From Onishia taeanensis (GTDB taxonomy: Bacteria; Pseudomonadota; Gammaproteobacteria; Pseudomonadales; Halomonadaceae): DNA of 64,000 nucleotides. Positions within the stretch are counted from its first letter, which is position 1, and the number at the start of each line of letters is the position of its first letter. The notes beneath the pieces were generated by a model. The model was not told the DNA's origin. It made no database searches and was given only the letters and a program-made list of their open reading frames with translations. Location of the stretch: assembly GCF_003268885.1 (NCBI RefSeq), contig NZ_QLSX01000007.1:124001-188000 (forward strand), read 5' to 3'. Of this stretch, positions 1 through 10,703 are shown one piece after another. The position numbers and the translations under genes were made by a program.

Positions 1-732
1 TGAACAGGTAGGTCAGGTTGCGTTGCTGCTGCGCTTCCATCATCAGATTCAGCACCTGGGCCTGAATCGACACATCCAGCGCCGAGATCGGCTCATCGGC
101 AACGATGAACTCAGGATCCACGGCCAGCGCTCGGGCAATGGCGATGCGCTGCCGCTGACCGCCCGAGAACTCATGACCGAAGCGCGACCCCCAATCAGGA
201 TCGATGCCCACCGAATCCATGACGTCGCGCACCTGGTCACGCACGCGCTCCTTTGACCAGTCCGGGTGGTGCAGGCGAATCGGCTCTTCCAGCGTCTGCT
301 GGATAGTCATGCGCGGATTGAGCGAGGCGTAGGGGTTCTGGAAGATCATCTGCATGCGCCGGCGGTAGGGCAACAGTTCCTTGGCGGACAGGTGATCGAT
401 GCGCTGTCCGTCATAGTGGATCTCGCCTTTACTCGGCGACAGAAGCCCCATCACGGTTCGCGCCACTGTGGACTTGCCGCAGCCAGATTCACCCACCACG
501 CACAGCGCTTCACCGCGGCGGATGTCGATATCAATGCCATTGATGGCATGCACGTGTTCCTGCTCACGGACCAGCTTGCCGCCCCTGAACTTGAGCTGCT
601 CGAGGAAATCGCCAGACAGCGAGAAACGCTTGTAGAGATTGCGAATCTCCATCAGCGGTGCAGCGGTATCGTTTTCCCGGTTACCGGCGGCGGCCGCAGG
701 AGCCTTGGAATCGTGCTGGGACACGGCGGCGG

Positions 733-736
<4 letters not shown>
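1..736 (-). CDS. OppF/DppF-type peptide ABC transporter ATPase (partial, cut by window edge)
   Basis: Second nucleotide-binding subunit of a peptide-type ABC importer; it hydrolyses ATP at the inner face of the cytoplasmic membrane. About 245 codons lie inside the window and the C-terminus is missing. Read from the ATG whose A is at 736, the product shows Walker A GESGCGKST, a Q-loop region MIFQNPYASLNPR, the ABC signature SGGQRQR and a Walker B ending in VADEPISALDV. Its ATG overlaps the stop of the preceding ATPase gene by four bases (ATGA), so translation is probably coupled. It is the last visible gene of a five-gene operon. The ATPase alone does not tell whether the substrate is a dipeptide, an oligopeptide or something else. 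Confidence 0.93.
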
Positions 737-1755
<1,019 letters not shown>

Positions 1756-1765
1756 GGGTGACTCC

Positions 1766-2701
1766 TCAGCCCTTGTAGAGACGTGGATTGAGGACATCGC
1801 GCAGCCAGTCGCCCAGCAGGTTGATGACCAGCACGAGAATGACCAGCACCGCGCCCGGGATCAGGGTGATCCACCAGGAGCCCGACTGGATGTAGTCGAA
1901 GCCGGACTTGATCAACGAGCCAAGCGAGGGATGCGTCTCCGGCATGCCGAGCCCGAGGAAGGACAGCGCGGCCTCGGAGATGATGGCGTTGGCGACCTGG
2001 ACGGTAGAGATAACGAAGATCGGCGACAGGGTGTTGGGCAGGATGTGGCGGAACATGATCCGCCGACTCTTCAGGCCCATGACCCGAGCGGCATCGACGT
2101 ATTCCTTGCTGCGCTCGGCCAGCACCGAGGCGCGCACGGTGCGGGCGTACTGCGGCCATTCGGCCAGGCCAATGATCAGCACCAGCAGCGGTACCGCGTA
2201 CTCGCTGAAGGTGGCACCGCCGAAGATCGCCTTGACCAGAGCGCCCACGATGATCGCCACCATCAGGGTCGAGAAGGACAGCTGGATATCGGCCAGGCGC
2301 ATCAGAAAGGCATCCACGCGGCCGCCCAGGTAACCGGCCATCAGGCCGAAGCTGACGCCGATGGCGGCCTGCATCAGCACGGCGCCAAAGCCGATGATCA
2401 GCGAAACGCGGGCGCCATAGAGAATGGTCGACAGCAGATCACGCCCCTGAGCATCGGTGCCCATCAGGTACTGGGGATCGGCGCCGTCGATCCAGAAGGG
2501 AGGAAGCTCCGAGGCCAGGATATCGATCTGAGCGAGATCATAGGGGTTGGCCGGCGCCAGCCAGGGGGCGAACACGGCGGCGATGATCAGCACCGCGAAG
2601 AGCACCAGACTCAGCTGGGCCACCAGGTCGCGCTTGAAGCTATAGAGCAGGTAGGAGTCGCGAAAGCGTGCCCACCTGCCGGGAACGATTGTGTCACTCA
2701 T
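1766..2701 (-). CDS. OppC/DppC-type peptide ABC transporter permease
   Basis: Inner-membrane permease subunit of the importer, 311 residues. The N-terminal OppC region carries one membrane helix (about residues 25-45) followed by a periplasmic loop, then a five-helix binding-protein-dependent transport domain. The coupling-helix region with EYVDAARVMGLKSRRI, the EAA-like segment that docks on the ATPases, is visible in the second half. I prefer the ATG at 2701 over one 15 bases upstream because GAGAGAA precedes it at suitable distance. Only 26 bases separate it from the OppB-type gene, consistent with one transcript. Confidence 0.93.
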   Translation of the reverse strand: MSDTIVPGRWARFRDSYLLYSFKRDLVAQLSLVLFAVLIIAAVFAPWLAPANPYDLAQIDILASELPPFWIDGADPQYLMGTDAQGRDLLSTILYGARVSLIIGFGAVLMQAAIGVSFGLMAGYLGGRVDAFLMRLADIQLSFSTLMVAIIVGALVKAIFGGATFSEYAVPLLVLIIGLAEWPQYARTVRASVLAERSKEYVDAARVMGLKSRRIMFRHILPNTLSPIFVISTVQVANAIISEAALSFLGLGMPETHPSLGSLIKSGFDYIQSGSWWITLIPGAVLVILVLVINLLGDWLRDVLNPRLYKG

Positions 2702-2727
2702 GGCGTTCTCTCTCATGGCAGTCGGGC

Positions 2728-3774
2728 TCAGGCGGGCTTGCCGGTGAGCTTGACGGTGGGGTTGACCAGGCCGTAGATCAGGTCGACCAGGGTGTTGGTG
2801 ATCACGAAGATCAGCCCGACGATCATCAGGTAGGTGACGATCAGCGGAATATCCGAGCGCTCGATGGCATCAAGGAACATCAGCCCCATGCCCGGCCACT
2901 GGAAGACCGTCTCGGTGAGGATGGTGTAGGCGACCAGGGTGCCGATCTGTACCCCACCCACGGTGATCACCGGCAACATGGTGTTCTTCAGCGCATGCAC
3001 GAAGTAGATGCGGCGCAGCGAGATACCTTTGGCACGCGCGAACTTCACGTATTCGGACTGCAATACCTCGAGCATTTCGGCCCGAATCAGGCGAATGAAC
3101 AGAGGCAGCATGATTGATGCCAGCGAGATGGCCGGCAGCACCAGGTAGGTCAGGCCTTCAAGAGAACTGAAGTTGGTGTCCCAGGTGCCGAACACATGCA
3201 CCGGGTTGCCGCGGCCATAGGCGGGCATGCCCCCGTCTGTTGACAGCAGATCGTTGAGCCAGGCGCCCCAGGCCGTGTCGACGGGAAAGGGCGTGAACTC
3301 GACGCCGATGGCAAACAGCTGGATCAGCACGATGGCGGTCAGAAACACCGGGATCGAGATCCCGACAATCGACACGCCCATAAAGGCCCGCGACAGCCAG
3401 GCTCGGGGCTTGATGGCGCTGTACACGCCGATCGGCACTGACAGCAGCACGATCAGGAAGGTGGTCGCCGCTACCAGCTCCAGGGTGGCGGGGAGGTGGC
3501 GCATGATCACCTGGGTGGTCGGCTCGTTGAAGATGTACGAATAGCCGAAGTCGAACTGAGCGGCGTTCTTGGCGAAACGCAGATACTGGACGAAGAAGGG
3601 ATCGTTGAGCCCTAACTCCTCACGCAGCTCCGCGCGCTCGCTTTCGGGCACGGACTGGCCGACCATCTGCTGGATCGGGTCGCCCAAGTTGTCCTGGATG
3701 GCGAAGCTGATCACGCTGATGACAAACATCACCAGGAAAGCGTGGAACAGTCGCTTGATCAGAAAGGCAATCAT
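2728..3774 (-). CDS. OppB/DppB-type peptide ABC transporter permease
   Basis: Partner permease, 348 residues, with the OppB N-terminal helix (about residues 8-28), the conserved early segment LGLNDPFFVQYLRF and a C-terminal transport domain containing EYVKFARAKGISLRRI, the ATPase-docking loop. The product ends in a helix-rich region typical of DppB/OppB. It has an unusually long periplasmic loop around residues 165-200. It follows the substrate-binding protein gene after a 110-bp gap that holds two strong hairpins, which probably set the ratio of binding protein to permease. Confidence 0.93.
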   Translation of the reverse strand: MIAFLIKRLFHAFLVMFVISVISFAIQDNLGDPIQQMVGQSVPESERAELREELGLNDPFFVQYLRFAKNAAQFDFGYSYIFNEPTTQVIMRHLPATLELVAATTFLIVLLSVPIGVYSAIKPRAWLSRAFMGVSIVGISIPVFLTAIVLIQLFAIGVEFTPFPVDTAWGAWLNDLLSTDGGMPAYGRGNPVHVFGTWDTNFSSLEGLTYLVLPAISLASIMLPLFIRLIRAEMLEVLQSEYVKFARAKGISLRRIYFVHALKNTMLPVITVGGVQIGTLVAYTILTETVFQWPGMGLMFLDAIERSDIPLIVTYLMIVGLIFVITNTLVDLIYGLVNPTVKLTGKPA

Positions 3775-3805
3775 GGATTGCGTCCTGTAGGCATACGGTC
3801 GTCAG

Positions 3806-3870
3806 CGTACGGCCACAAGGGCCGTACGATGGCAACGGAGTCGGCAAACGCCGGCCCGACGCGGGCCGGC
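3806..3870 (-). terminator. Two intercistronic hairpins between binding-protein and permease genes
   Basis: Two perfect inverted repeats lie between the stop of the binding-protein gene (3885) and the permease start (3774): an 8-bp stem at 3850-3857/3863-3870 and a 9-bp stem at 3806-3814/3820-3828, each with a 5-base loop. Neither is followed by a U-run on the minus strand. They look like RNA-stabilising or partial-termination structures rather than a full terminator. Such elements are common after genes for periplasmic binding proteins, which are needed in excess over permeases; the role here is inferred. Confidence 0.6.
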
Positions 3871-3884
3871 ACGGGAGGCGAGGG

Positions 3885-5459
3885 TTATTCCTCGATCACC
3901 AGGTCCCCGATATAGGGGAAGTTCATGACGTTGAGGATCGGCTCGATATCGACGTTTTTCGCCGAGGCCCAGGCCAGATCCTGCCAGTGCAGCGGAATGA
4001 AGGCGGCATCGTCGTATAGCGCCTTCTCCACGGCCTGGAGCATCTCGGCACGCTTCTCCAGATCGACCTCGACGTTGGCCTCGGATACCAGGGCATCGAG
4101 CTCCGGGTTGCAGTAGTTGCTGGCGTTGTACTGGCCAGCACCGGTCTCGGCATCCGGGCACTCGGTGAGATACTGGTAGAAGTTCGCCGAGTCCTCGGTG
4201 TCTGCGTGCCAGCCGATCATCATCATGTCGGCGGCGCGGTCGTCGAACTCGCCCCAATACTGAGCCTTGGGAAGGGTCTTCAGATCGACGGTCACGTTGA
4301 TGCGGGCCAGCATGGCAGCCACGGCCTGGGCGATCTTGGCATCGTTCACATAGCGGTTGTTGGGCGCCATCATGGTGATGCTGAAGCCGTCCTCATAGCC
4401 TGCCTCGGCCATCAGCTCCTTGGCCTTCTCCACGTCATAGCGTGGGCTCAGCTCATCGTTATGGCCGGCATAGCCCGCCGGTGAAAGCTGAGCCGCCGGG
4501 GTGGCGAAGCCTTTCATCAGGCGGTCGGCGATGCCTTCCTGGTTGATGGCATAAGCAAATGCCTGACGCACGCGGGGGTCCTTGAACGCCTCGACGCGAT
4601 TCTCGTCCATGTGGAAGATGATGATCCGGGTGCCGGACATGGTTACCAACTGGACGTCTTCGTCGTCGCGGATGCGGTCCAGGTCATTAGGCGGTACCGG
4701 TGCGATGAAGTCGACGTCGCCGGAGAGCAGGGCGGCGACACGCGTGGCGTTTTCGCCAATCGGGGTCAGCACGACGTTGTCGACGTTGCCCGGGGAGGAT
4801 TCGTCCCAATAGTCATCGTTACGTTCGAAGTCGATGCGCACGCCCTGCTGGCGATTGGAGACCTCGAAGGGACCGGTGCCGGAGAGATGGCGAGAGGCGT
4901 AGGAGTTGCCATTCTTGACGATTTCGTCCTTAGGATCGCCGTCTTCGTCCGTGCCGCTGTAGAACTGGCTGTCCAGCGGGAAGATGTAGGTCGCCAGGTT
5001 CAGCAGCAGCGGGTAGGGCTCGGTGGTGGTGAACTCGATGGTGGTGTCATCGATCGCCGTCACGCTCTCGACCGGCTCGAAGATCGCCTTGAAGTCGGGA
5101 CTCTGTTTCAGGCGCTCGACAGTGAAGACCACGTCATCGGCGGTAAAGCTGTTGCCGCTGTGGAAGGTCACGCCCTCACGCAGCGTCATGCGCATGGTGG
5201 TGTCGTCGACCTGCTCCCACGAAGTGGCAAGACGGGGCTCGAACTCAAGATCCTTGGTCCAGCGCACCAGAGGGTCGAAGGTCATGTGCGATAACTGCAG
5301 GATACCGCCGGAGAGCTGCTCGTGGATGTCCAACGACACCGGGTCGGCGTCATAGGCCATGCGCAGGGTGTTTTCCGCACTAGCAGTCGCGGGCAGCAGG
5401 GCAGCACCCACGGCGGTGGCCCCGATTACGGTGGCCAGCAGAGTTTTTCGAAAGATCAT
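3885..5459 (-). CDS. Peptide-type ABC transporter substrate-binding protein (family 5)
   Basis: Periplasmic solute-binding protein of the OppA/DppA family (SBP_bac_5), 524 residues. It begins with a Sec signal peptide: basic MIFRK, a hydrophobic stretch and a cleavage-like site ATASA-EN. The mature start LRMAYDADPVSLD and segments such as LREGVTFHSG and FTADDVVFTVE are characteristic of the family. The ATG at 5459 follows a GGGGA; an in-frame TTG at 5471 is less likely. It is first in the operon, so it should be the most abundant product. The ligand is unknown: the family carries peptides, glutathione, opines and nickel among others. Confidence 0.92.
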   Translation of the reverse strand: MIFRKTLLATVIGATAVGAALLPATASAENTLRMAYDADPVSLDIHEQLSGGILQLSHMTFDPLVRWTKDLEFEPRLATSWEQVDDTTMRMTLREGVTFHSGNSFTADDVVFTVERLKQSPDFKAIFEPVESVTAIDDTTIEFTTTEPYPLLLNLATYIFPLDSQFYSGTDEDGDPKDEIVKNGNSYASRHLSGTGPFEVSNRQQGVRIDFERNDDYWDESSPGNVDNVVLTPIGENATRVAALLSGDVDFIAPVPPNDLDRIRDDEDVQLVTMSGTRIIIFHMDENRVEAFKDPRVRQAFAYAINQEGIADRLMKGFATPAAQLSPAGYAGHNDELSPRYDVEKAKELMAEAGYEDGFSITMMAPNNRYVNDAKIAQAVAAMLARINVTVDLKTLPKAQYWGEFDDRAADMMMIGWHADTEDSANFYQYLTECPDAETGAGQYNASNYCNPELDALVSEANVEVDLEKRAEMLQAVEKALYDDAAFIPLHWQDLAWASAKNVDIEPILNVMNFPYIGDLVIEE

Positions 5460-5491
5460 GTAGGTCCCCAATTGTGGTTGTTATCGACTGT

Positions 5492-5509
5492 GTTATGCCG
5501 TTGTTATGC
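5492..5509. promoter_or_regulatory. Direct repeat GTTATGC upstream of the peptide-importer operon
   Basis: GTTATGC occurs twice with 11-bp spacing, at 5492-5498 and 5503-5509, in the leader or promoter region of the importer operon 33-50 bp before its start codon. One-helical-turn spacing suggests two protein contacts on the same DNA face. No matching promoter hexamers were convincing, so this is only a candidate. Confidence 0.25.
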
Positions 5510-5585
5510 AGCCTCGCGGGGAGCGAGGACTCTAAACACCTTAGACAGTCGTTTGAGGACCAGACAATCGAAATTATGACAGGCG

Positions 5586-5616
5586 TCATTCGCTGGCTGA
5601 ATCAGCCAGCGAATGA
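5586..5616 (-). terminator. 13-bp perfect hairpin after carbonic anhydrase gene
   Basis: A perfect 13-bp inverted repeat (5586-5598 with 5604-5616, 5-base loop) starts about 20 bases past the stop of the carbonic anhydrase gene. There is no immediate U-run on the minus strand, so termination may be inefficient. It separates this gene from the downstream importer operon, whose own leader begins just after it. Confidence 0.5.
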
Positions 5617-5636
5617 GAGGAAGCAGGACAGGGGCT

Positions 5637-6293
5637 TCAATCAGCCTGATCGGCAGGCACCAGGCGGTCGACACGATACAGCTGCGGTACCTGATCGAGG
5701 CCCTCGACGGTGCACTCGAGGTCGGTCACGCGACCATCACTCAAGCCGTAGACCCAGCCGTGCACGGCCAACGGTTGCCCACGCTGCCAGGCGCGCTGGA
5801 TGATCTTGGTGCGACAGAGGTTGTCGACCTGCGCCTTGACGTTGAGCTCGCACATGCGGTCGACCTGCTCTTCGAGGGGAAGCGCCTCCAGGGTTTTACG
5901 GTGACGGCTGTATAGCTCCCGTACACTGTGCAGCCAATAATCGACGATGCCGCATTCACCACCGGTCATAGCAGCCTTGATGCCCCCGCAGCCGTAATGA
6001 CCCACGATCATGATGTGCTTGACCTTGAGCACATCGACCGCGAACTGCACCACGGATAGGGCGTTCATATCGTTGTGATGCAACAGGTTGGCGACATTGC
6101 GGTGAACGAAGACTTCGCCCGGTGGCAGATCGATGATTTGGTTGGCCGGTACGCGGGAATCCGAGCAGCCGATCCAAAGATAGTCGGGGTTCTGTTGGTC
6201 GGAGAGCCGCGCAAAGAACTCGGGGTCCTCTTTCTGAACGCTCTCGGCCCATTCGCGATTGCGCTCCAGTAGTTTCTTCATCTCATTCATCAT
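5637..6293 (-). CDS. can: Beta-class carbonic anhydrase
   Basis: Zinc enzyme for reversible CO2 hydration in the cytoplasm, 218 residues, close to the length of E. coli Can. The zinc and catalytic set is complete: C43-x-D45-x-R47 (IGCSDSRV), H99 and C102 (GHYGCGG). The ATG at 6293 is preceded by GAGGG seven bases upstream; the open frame extends further back but without homologous sequence. It is divergent from the glutathione reductase gene, with 148 bp between the start codons. It probably supplies bicarbonate for carboxylation and pH homeostasis. Confidence 0.96.
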   Translation of the reverse strand: MMNEMKKLLERNREWAESVQKEDPEFFARLSDQQNPDYLWIGCSDSRVPANQIIDLPPGEVFVHRNVANLLHHNDMNALSVVQFAVDVLKVKHIMIVGHYGCGGIKAAMTGGECGIVDYWLHSVRELYSRHRKTLEALPLEEQVDRMCELNVKAQVDNLCRTKIIQRAWQRGQPLAVHGWVYGLSDGRVTDLECTVEGLDQVPQLYRVDRLVPADQAD

Positions 6294-6441
6294 CGTCGAA
6301 CCCTCATCGATGCGGCTGCTGTATAGGGCGCGTCTTTTACCCTGTGATGCCATGGCGGTCAACGCAGGACCTCCCGGCACCTGTTCATCACTGTTATCAT
6401 CCCTGCATCGCTTTTATGCTTCCAGTATTCAGGAGAACATC

Positions 6442-7803
6442 GTGTCCCAGTTCGATTACGACCTCTTCGTCATTGGCGCAGGGTCTGGCGGCGTTCGCGC
6501 CGCTCGTACGGCCGCGGCTGCCGGTGCCCGTGTTGCTATCGCGGAAGACCGCTATCTCGGCGGTACCTGCGTCAATGTGGGCTGCGTACCCAAGAAGCTT
6601 TACTCCTACGCGGCGCACTTCCAGGAAGCCTTTCACGATAGTGCCGGCTTCGGCTGGCAGCTGCCACAAGCTCCGCGCTTCGACTGGGCGACCCTGCGCG
6701 ACAACAAGATCGAGGAGATCAAGCGCCTTAACGGTATCTATGGTCGCCTGCTCGATAATGCCGACGTACGCCTGATCAATGGCCGCGCCACGGTGACCGA
6801 TGCCAACCACGTGGAAGTTAACGGCGAGACCTTCAGCAGCGAGAAGATCCTCGTCGCCACCGGTGGCTGGCCATGGGTACCGGATTTCCCGGGCAACGAG
6901 CATGTGCTCAATTCCAATCAGGTCTTCGATCTCGATCGTTTTCCCGAGCGTTTCCTGGTCCTCGGCGGCGGCTATATCGCGGTTGAGTTCGCCAGCATCT
7001 TCAACGGCCTGGGCAGCGAGTCCCATCTGGTCTATCGCGGCGGGCTCTTCCTGCGCGGCTTCGATCATGAGGTTCGCGAGTTCACCCGCGATGAGATGGC
7101 CAAGAAGGGCGTTAACCTGCACTTCGAGAACAATATCGAACGTATCGATGCTCAAGGGGACGCCTACCTGGTGACTCTGACCAATGGCGAGACGCTCGAA
7201 GTCGACGCCGTGCTGTCGGCCACCGGGCGCAAGCCTCACCTCGAAGGCCTGGGGCTCGATAAGCTCGACATCGCACTCGACCGGGACGGCAAGATCGCTG
7301 TCAATGAACGCTTCGAGACCTCGACGCCATCGATCCTGGCGCTGGGCGACGTCATCAGCGGTCCGGAGCTCACACCGGTCGCGCTGGAAGAAGCCATGCA
7401 GCTCGTTCAGCATCACTTCGGCGACAGCACGCCCAAGCCCCTGGATTACCCAAGCATCGCAACGGCGGTGTTCTGTCATCCCAACATCGGCACCGTCGGG
7501 CTATCCGAAGAGGAAGCACGTGCCGAGTATGCGGCGATTCGCGTCTATGCCGCCGACTTCAAGCCGATGAAGCATACCCTGTCCGGAAGCGACGAGCGTT
7601 GCCTGATGAAGCTGATCGTTGATGATGCAAGCGACCGTGTGCTCGGTGCTCATATGGTGGGCGAAGAGGCAGGCGAGCTGATACAGGGCATCGCCATCGC
7701 CGTTCGTGCAGGCCTGACCAAGGCAGATTTCGACGCCACCGTGGGCATTCACCCCACCGGCGCCGAGGAATTCGTCACCATGCGCAGCGTGACACGCACC
7801 TGA
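6442..7803 (+). CDS. gor: Glutathione-disulfide reductase
   Basis: FAD flavoenzyme that reduces glutathione disulfide with NADPH, 453 residues. The FAD-binding GAGSGG motif is at the N-terminus, the redox pair is C43/C48 in GGTCVNVGC, the second dinucleotide fold is [12 protein letters not shown], and the C-terminal catalytic HPTGAEE is present. The start is a GTG at 6442 with AGGAG six bases upstream; earlier in-frame ATGs lie inside the divergent neighbour and are not credible. A strong terminator follows. It is an ordinary single-gene unit placed between carbonic anhydrase and ectABC. Confidence 0.95.
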   Translation: MSQFDYDLFVIGAGSGGVRAARTAAAAGARVAIAEDRYLGGTCVNVGCVPKKLYSYAAHFQEAFHDSAGFGWQLPQAPRFDWATLRDNKIEEIKRLNGIYGRLLDNADVRLINGRATVTDANHVEVNGETFSSEKILVATGGWPWVPDFPGNEHVLNSNQVFDLDRFPERFLVLGGGYIAVEFASIFNGLGSESHLVYRGGLFLRGFDHEVREFTRDEMAKKGVNLHFENNIERIDAQGDAYLVTLTNGETLEVDAVLSATGRKPHLEGLGLDKLDIALDRDGKIAVNERFETSTPSILALGDVISGPELTPVALEEAMQLVQHHFGDSTPKPLDYPSIATAVFCHPNIGTVGLSEEEARAEYAAIRVYAADFKPMKHTLSGSDERCLMKLIVDDASDRVLGAHMVGEEAGELIQGIAIAVRAGLTKADFDATVGIHPTGAEEFVTMRSVTRT

Positions 7804-7859
7804 TCCATGACGCTCATATGATCCGCGCGCACCATCACTGATGGGTGCGCCATGACCTG

Positions 7860-7888
7860 GGCCATCCCGAACGCGGGATGGCCTTTTT
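7860..7888 (+). terminator. Rho-independent terminator of gor
   Basis: Perfect 10-bp GC-rich stem (7860-7869 with 7874-7883), tetraloop AACG, followed directly by five T residues (7884-7888). It lies 57 bases after the gor stop and insulates the ectA promoter region. Confidence 0.88.
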
Positions 7889-7986
7889 GTATGTCGGCGT
7901 TGAACCTGTCTCTGCTGAGCTGGGCTAAACTGGATCAGTATGTCTACATGCTGGCAGGCCGCGCCATGCAGGGCTTGCCGCGCGGT

Positions 7987-8003
7987 CATAATCTTAAATT
8001 ATG
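7987..8003. promoter_or_regulatory. Dyad CATAAT-N5-ATTATG upstream of ectA promoter
   Basis: Perfect 17-bp inverted repeat with 6-bp arms and a 5-base centre. It lies 28 bp upstream of the candidate ectA -35 hexamer. A second dyad with the same architecture, CATAAC-N5-GTTATG, starts 55 bp further on. Together they look like paired sites for one dimeric regulator; no regulator gene is adjacent. Confidence 0.4.
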
Positions 8004-8031
8004 GATTTTGCGCATCGTGATAAAGGCCCCT

Positions 8032-8060
8032 TTGATCTGGTCATAACCCTTTGTTATGAT
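8032..8060 (+). promoter_or_regulatory. Candidate sigma70 promoter of ectABC
   Basis: TTGATC (8032-8037) and TATGAT (8055-8060) are separated by exactly 17 bp, about 33 bases before the ectA start. Both hexamers are close to consensus, so this is the best candidate for the osmoregulated transcription of ectABC. The -10 overlaps the second CATAAC/GTTATG dyad. Confidence 0.6.
8042..8058. promoter_or_regulatory. Dyad CATAAC-N5-GTTATG inside the ectA promoter
   Basis: Perfect 17-bp inverted repeat located between the -35 and -10 hexamers and reaching into the -10. That is the classic place for a repressor that blocks polymerase. It shares the CATAAY-N5-RTTATG pattern with the dyad at 7987-8003. 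Confidence 0.42.
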
Positions 8061-8093
8061 TATGCGCAAATTCGCCAATAGCGAAGCATATCT

Positions 8094-8672
8094 ATGAACG
8101 TATCGACGCAGCCTTTCACGACCTCCGCCGAACTGGCACGCCCAAGCGTTGCCGATGCCGTGGTGGGCAATGCCAAGACATCGCTGTTCATCCGCAAGCC
8201 GAACCCCGATGACGGCTGGGGCATCTACGAGCTCGTCAAGGCCTGCCCGCCGCTAGACGTCAATTCCGCCTATGCCTACCTGCTGCTGGCCACCCAGTTC
8301 CGCGACAGCTGTGCCGTTGCGACCAACGAAGAGGGCGAGATCGTTGGCTTCGTGTCCGGCTACGTGAAGAGCAATGCGTCGGATACCTACTTTCTGTGGC
8401 AGGTCGCCGTGGGTGAGAAGGCGCGCGGCACGGGCCTTGCCCGTCGCCTAGTGGAAGCCGTGATGAGCCGTCCTGAGCTTGTCGATGTGCGCCACCTCGA
8501 GACGACCATCACCCCGGACAATGCGGCGTCCTGGGGCCTCTTTACCCGCTTGGCAGATCGCTGGCAGGCACCGCTCAACAGCCGGGAATATTTCTCCACT
8601 GACCAGCTCGGTGGCGAACACGATCCCGAAAACCTCGTACGTATCGGCCCCTTCCAGCCCGATCGTATCTAA
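8094..8672 (+). CDS. ectA: L-2,4-diaminobutyric acid acetyltransferase
   Basis: GNAT-fold enzyme that N-acetylates L-2,4-diaminobutyrate with acetyl-CoA, the second step of ectoine synthesis in the cytoplasm. It has 192 residues, the typical EctA length. The GNAT core is visible around FLWQVAVGEKARGTGLARRL (acetyl-CoA loop) and the substrate region FIRKPNPDDGWGIYELV is typical of EctA. It is first in ectABC; a 119-bp gap with a hairpin separates it from ectB. The ribosome-binding site is weak compared with that of ectB. Confidence 0.97.
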   Translation: MNVSTQPFTTSAELARPSVADAVVGNAKTSLFIRKPNPDDGWGIYELVKACPPLDVNSAYAYLLLATQFRDSCAVATNEEGEIVGFVSGYVKSNASDTYFLWQVAVGEKARGTGLARRLVEAVMSRPELVDVRHLETTITPDNAASWGLFTRLADRWQAPLNSREYFSTDQLGGEHDPENLVRIGPFQPDRI

Positions 8673-8695
8673 GTTTCCGCGCACATTTCGGTAAC

Positions 8696-8723
8696 AGCCT
8701 GCTGGGATCATTGGCAGCGGGCT
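8696..8723 (+). other. Intercistronic hairpin between ectA and ectB
   Basis: Inverted repeat with 9-bp arms (8696-8704 with 8715-8723) including one G-T wobble. It lies between the ectA stop and the strong AAGGAGG site of ectB. A T-rich run (8742-8751) follows about 20 bases later. It may be a transcript-stabilising or partial attenuation element. Confidence 0.35.
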
Positions 8724-8725
8724 GA

Positions 8726-10057
<1,332 letters not shown>

Positions 10058-10096
10058 GTCGACGCCGGCCACCCGATAGCATGATGGCAGCGCCAC

Positions 10097-10121
10097 AGGA
10101 ACCCGGCGATACCGGGTTCCT
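10097..10121 (+). other. Intercistronic hairpin between ectB and ectC
   Basis: Perfect 10-bp stem (10097-10106 with 10112-10121) with a 5-base loop, placed 40 bases after the ectB stop and 29 bases before ectC. There is no T-run. Its position suggests control of mRNA decay or of the relative amount of ectC; I found no convincing sigma54 promoter in this gap. Confidence 0.55.
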
Positions 10122-10150
10122 GATCAGTATTCCAACAGAGGAAGTTCGCA

Positions 10151-10549
10151 ATGATCGTTCGCAATCTCGAAGAAGCGCGCAAGACAGATCGTCTGGTGAA
10201 AGCCGAAAACGGTAACTGGGATAGCACTCGTCTCTCGCTGGCCGACGACGGCGGCAAATGCTCCTTCCACATTACCCGCATTTTCGAAGGCACCGAGACC
10301 CACATCCACTACAAGAACCACTTCGAAGCCGTTTACTGCATCGAAGGGGAAGGTGAAGTTGAGACCCTGGCCGATGGCAAGATCTGGCCGATCAAGCCAG
10401 GCGATATCTACATCCTCGACCAGCATGACGATCATCTGCTGCGTGCCAGCAAGACCATGCATCTCGCCTGTGTCTTCACGCCGGGCCTGACCGGCAATGA
10501 AGTGCATCGCGAAGATGGCTCTTACGCTGCGCCGGACGACAACAGCTGA
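10151..10549 (+). CDS. ectC: L-ectoine synthase
   Basis: Small cupin-fold, metal-dependent enzyme that cyclises N-gamma-acetyl-2,4-diaminobutyrate to ectoine. It has 132 residues, close to the usual 129-137. The opening [14 protein letters not shown] and the cupin segments [20 protein letters not shown] and [18 protein letters not shown] are those of EctC. GAGGAAG precedes the ATG. It ends the operon before a strong bidirectional terminator. No ectD (hydroxylase), ectR or dedicated aspartokinase gene is adjacent. Confidence 0.98.
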   Translation: MIVRNLEEARKTDRLVKAENGNWDSTRLSLADDGGKCSFHITRIFEGTETHIHYKNHFEAVYCIEGEGEVETLADGKIWPIKPGDIYILDQHDDHLLRASKTMHLACVFTPGLTGNEVHREDGSYAAPDDNS

Positions 10550-10595
10550 TCAGCTGTTAGCCCGTGTACTAGACGTGCCTATACGGCATGCATGA

Positions 10596-10630
10596 AAAAA
10601 GCCCCGATGAGTGAATCATCGGGGCTTTTT
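10596..10630. terminator. Bidirectional terminator between ectC and the DUF3833 gene
   Basis: Stem of 10 GC-rich base pairs (10601-10610 with 10616-10625) extended by an A-run on one side and a T-run on the other (10596-10600 and 10626-10630), loop GTGAA. It can stop ectABC on the plus strand and the convergent lipoprotein gene on the minus strand. Confidence 0.9.
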
Positions 10631-10703
10631 GGTTTCTAGCCATCGAGTCGACCGGGCCGGGTTAGGTCGGCCCGCGCTTGGTCCATCTGCGACTGAGGGA
10701 AGC

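Noticed and set aside
6397-7479. Minus-strand open frame of 360 codons opposite gor
   Set aside because: Shadow of gor in a GC-rich genome; no ribosome site and no recognisable motifs.
10058-10150. Sigma54 promoter before ectC
   Set aside because: A TGGCAG occurs near 10085 but the required GC-containing -12 element at proper spacing is missing.
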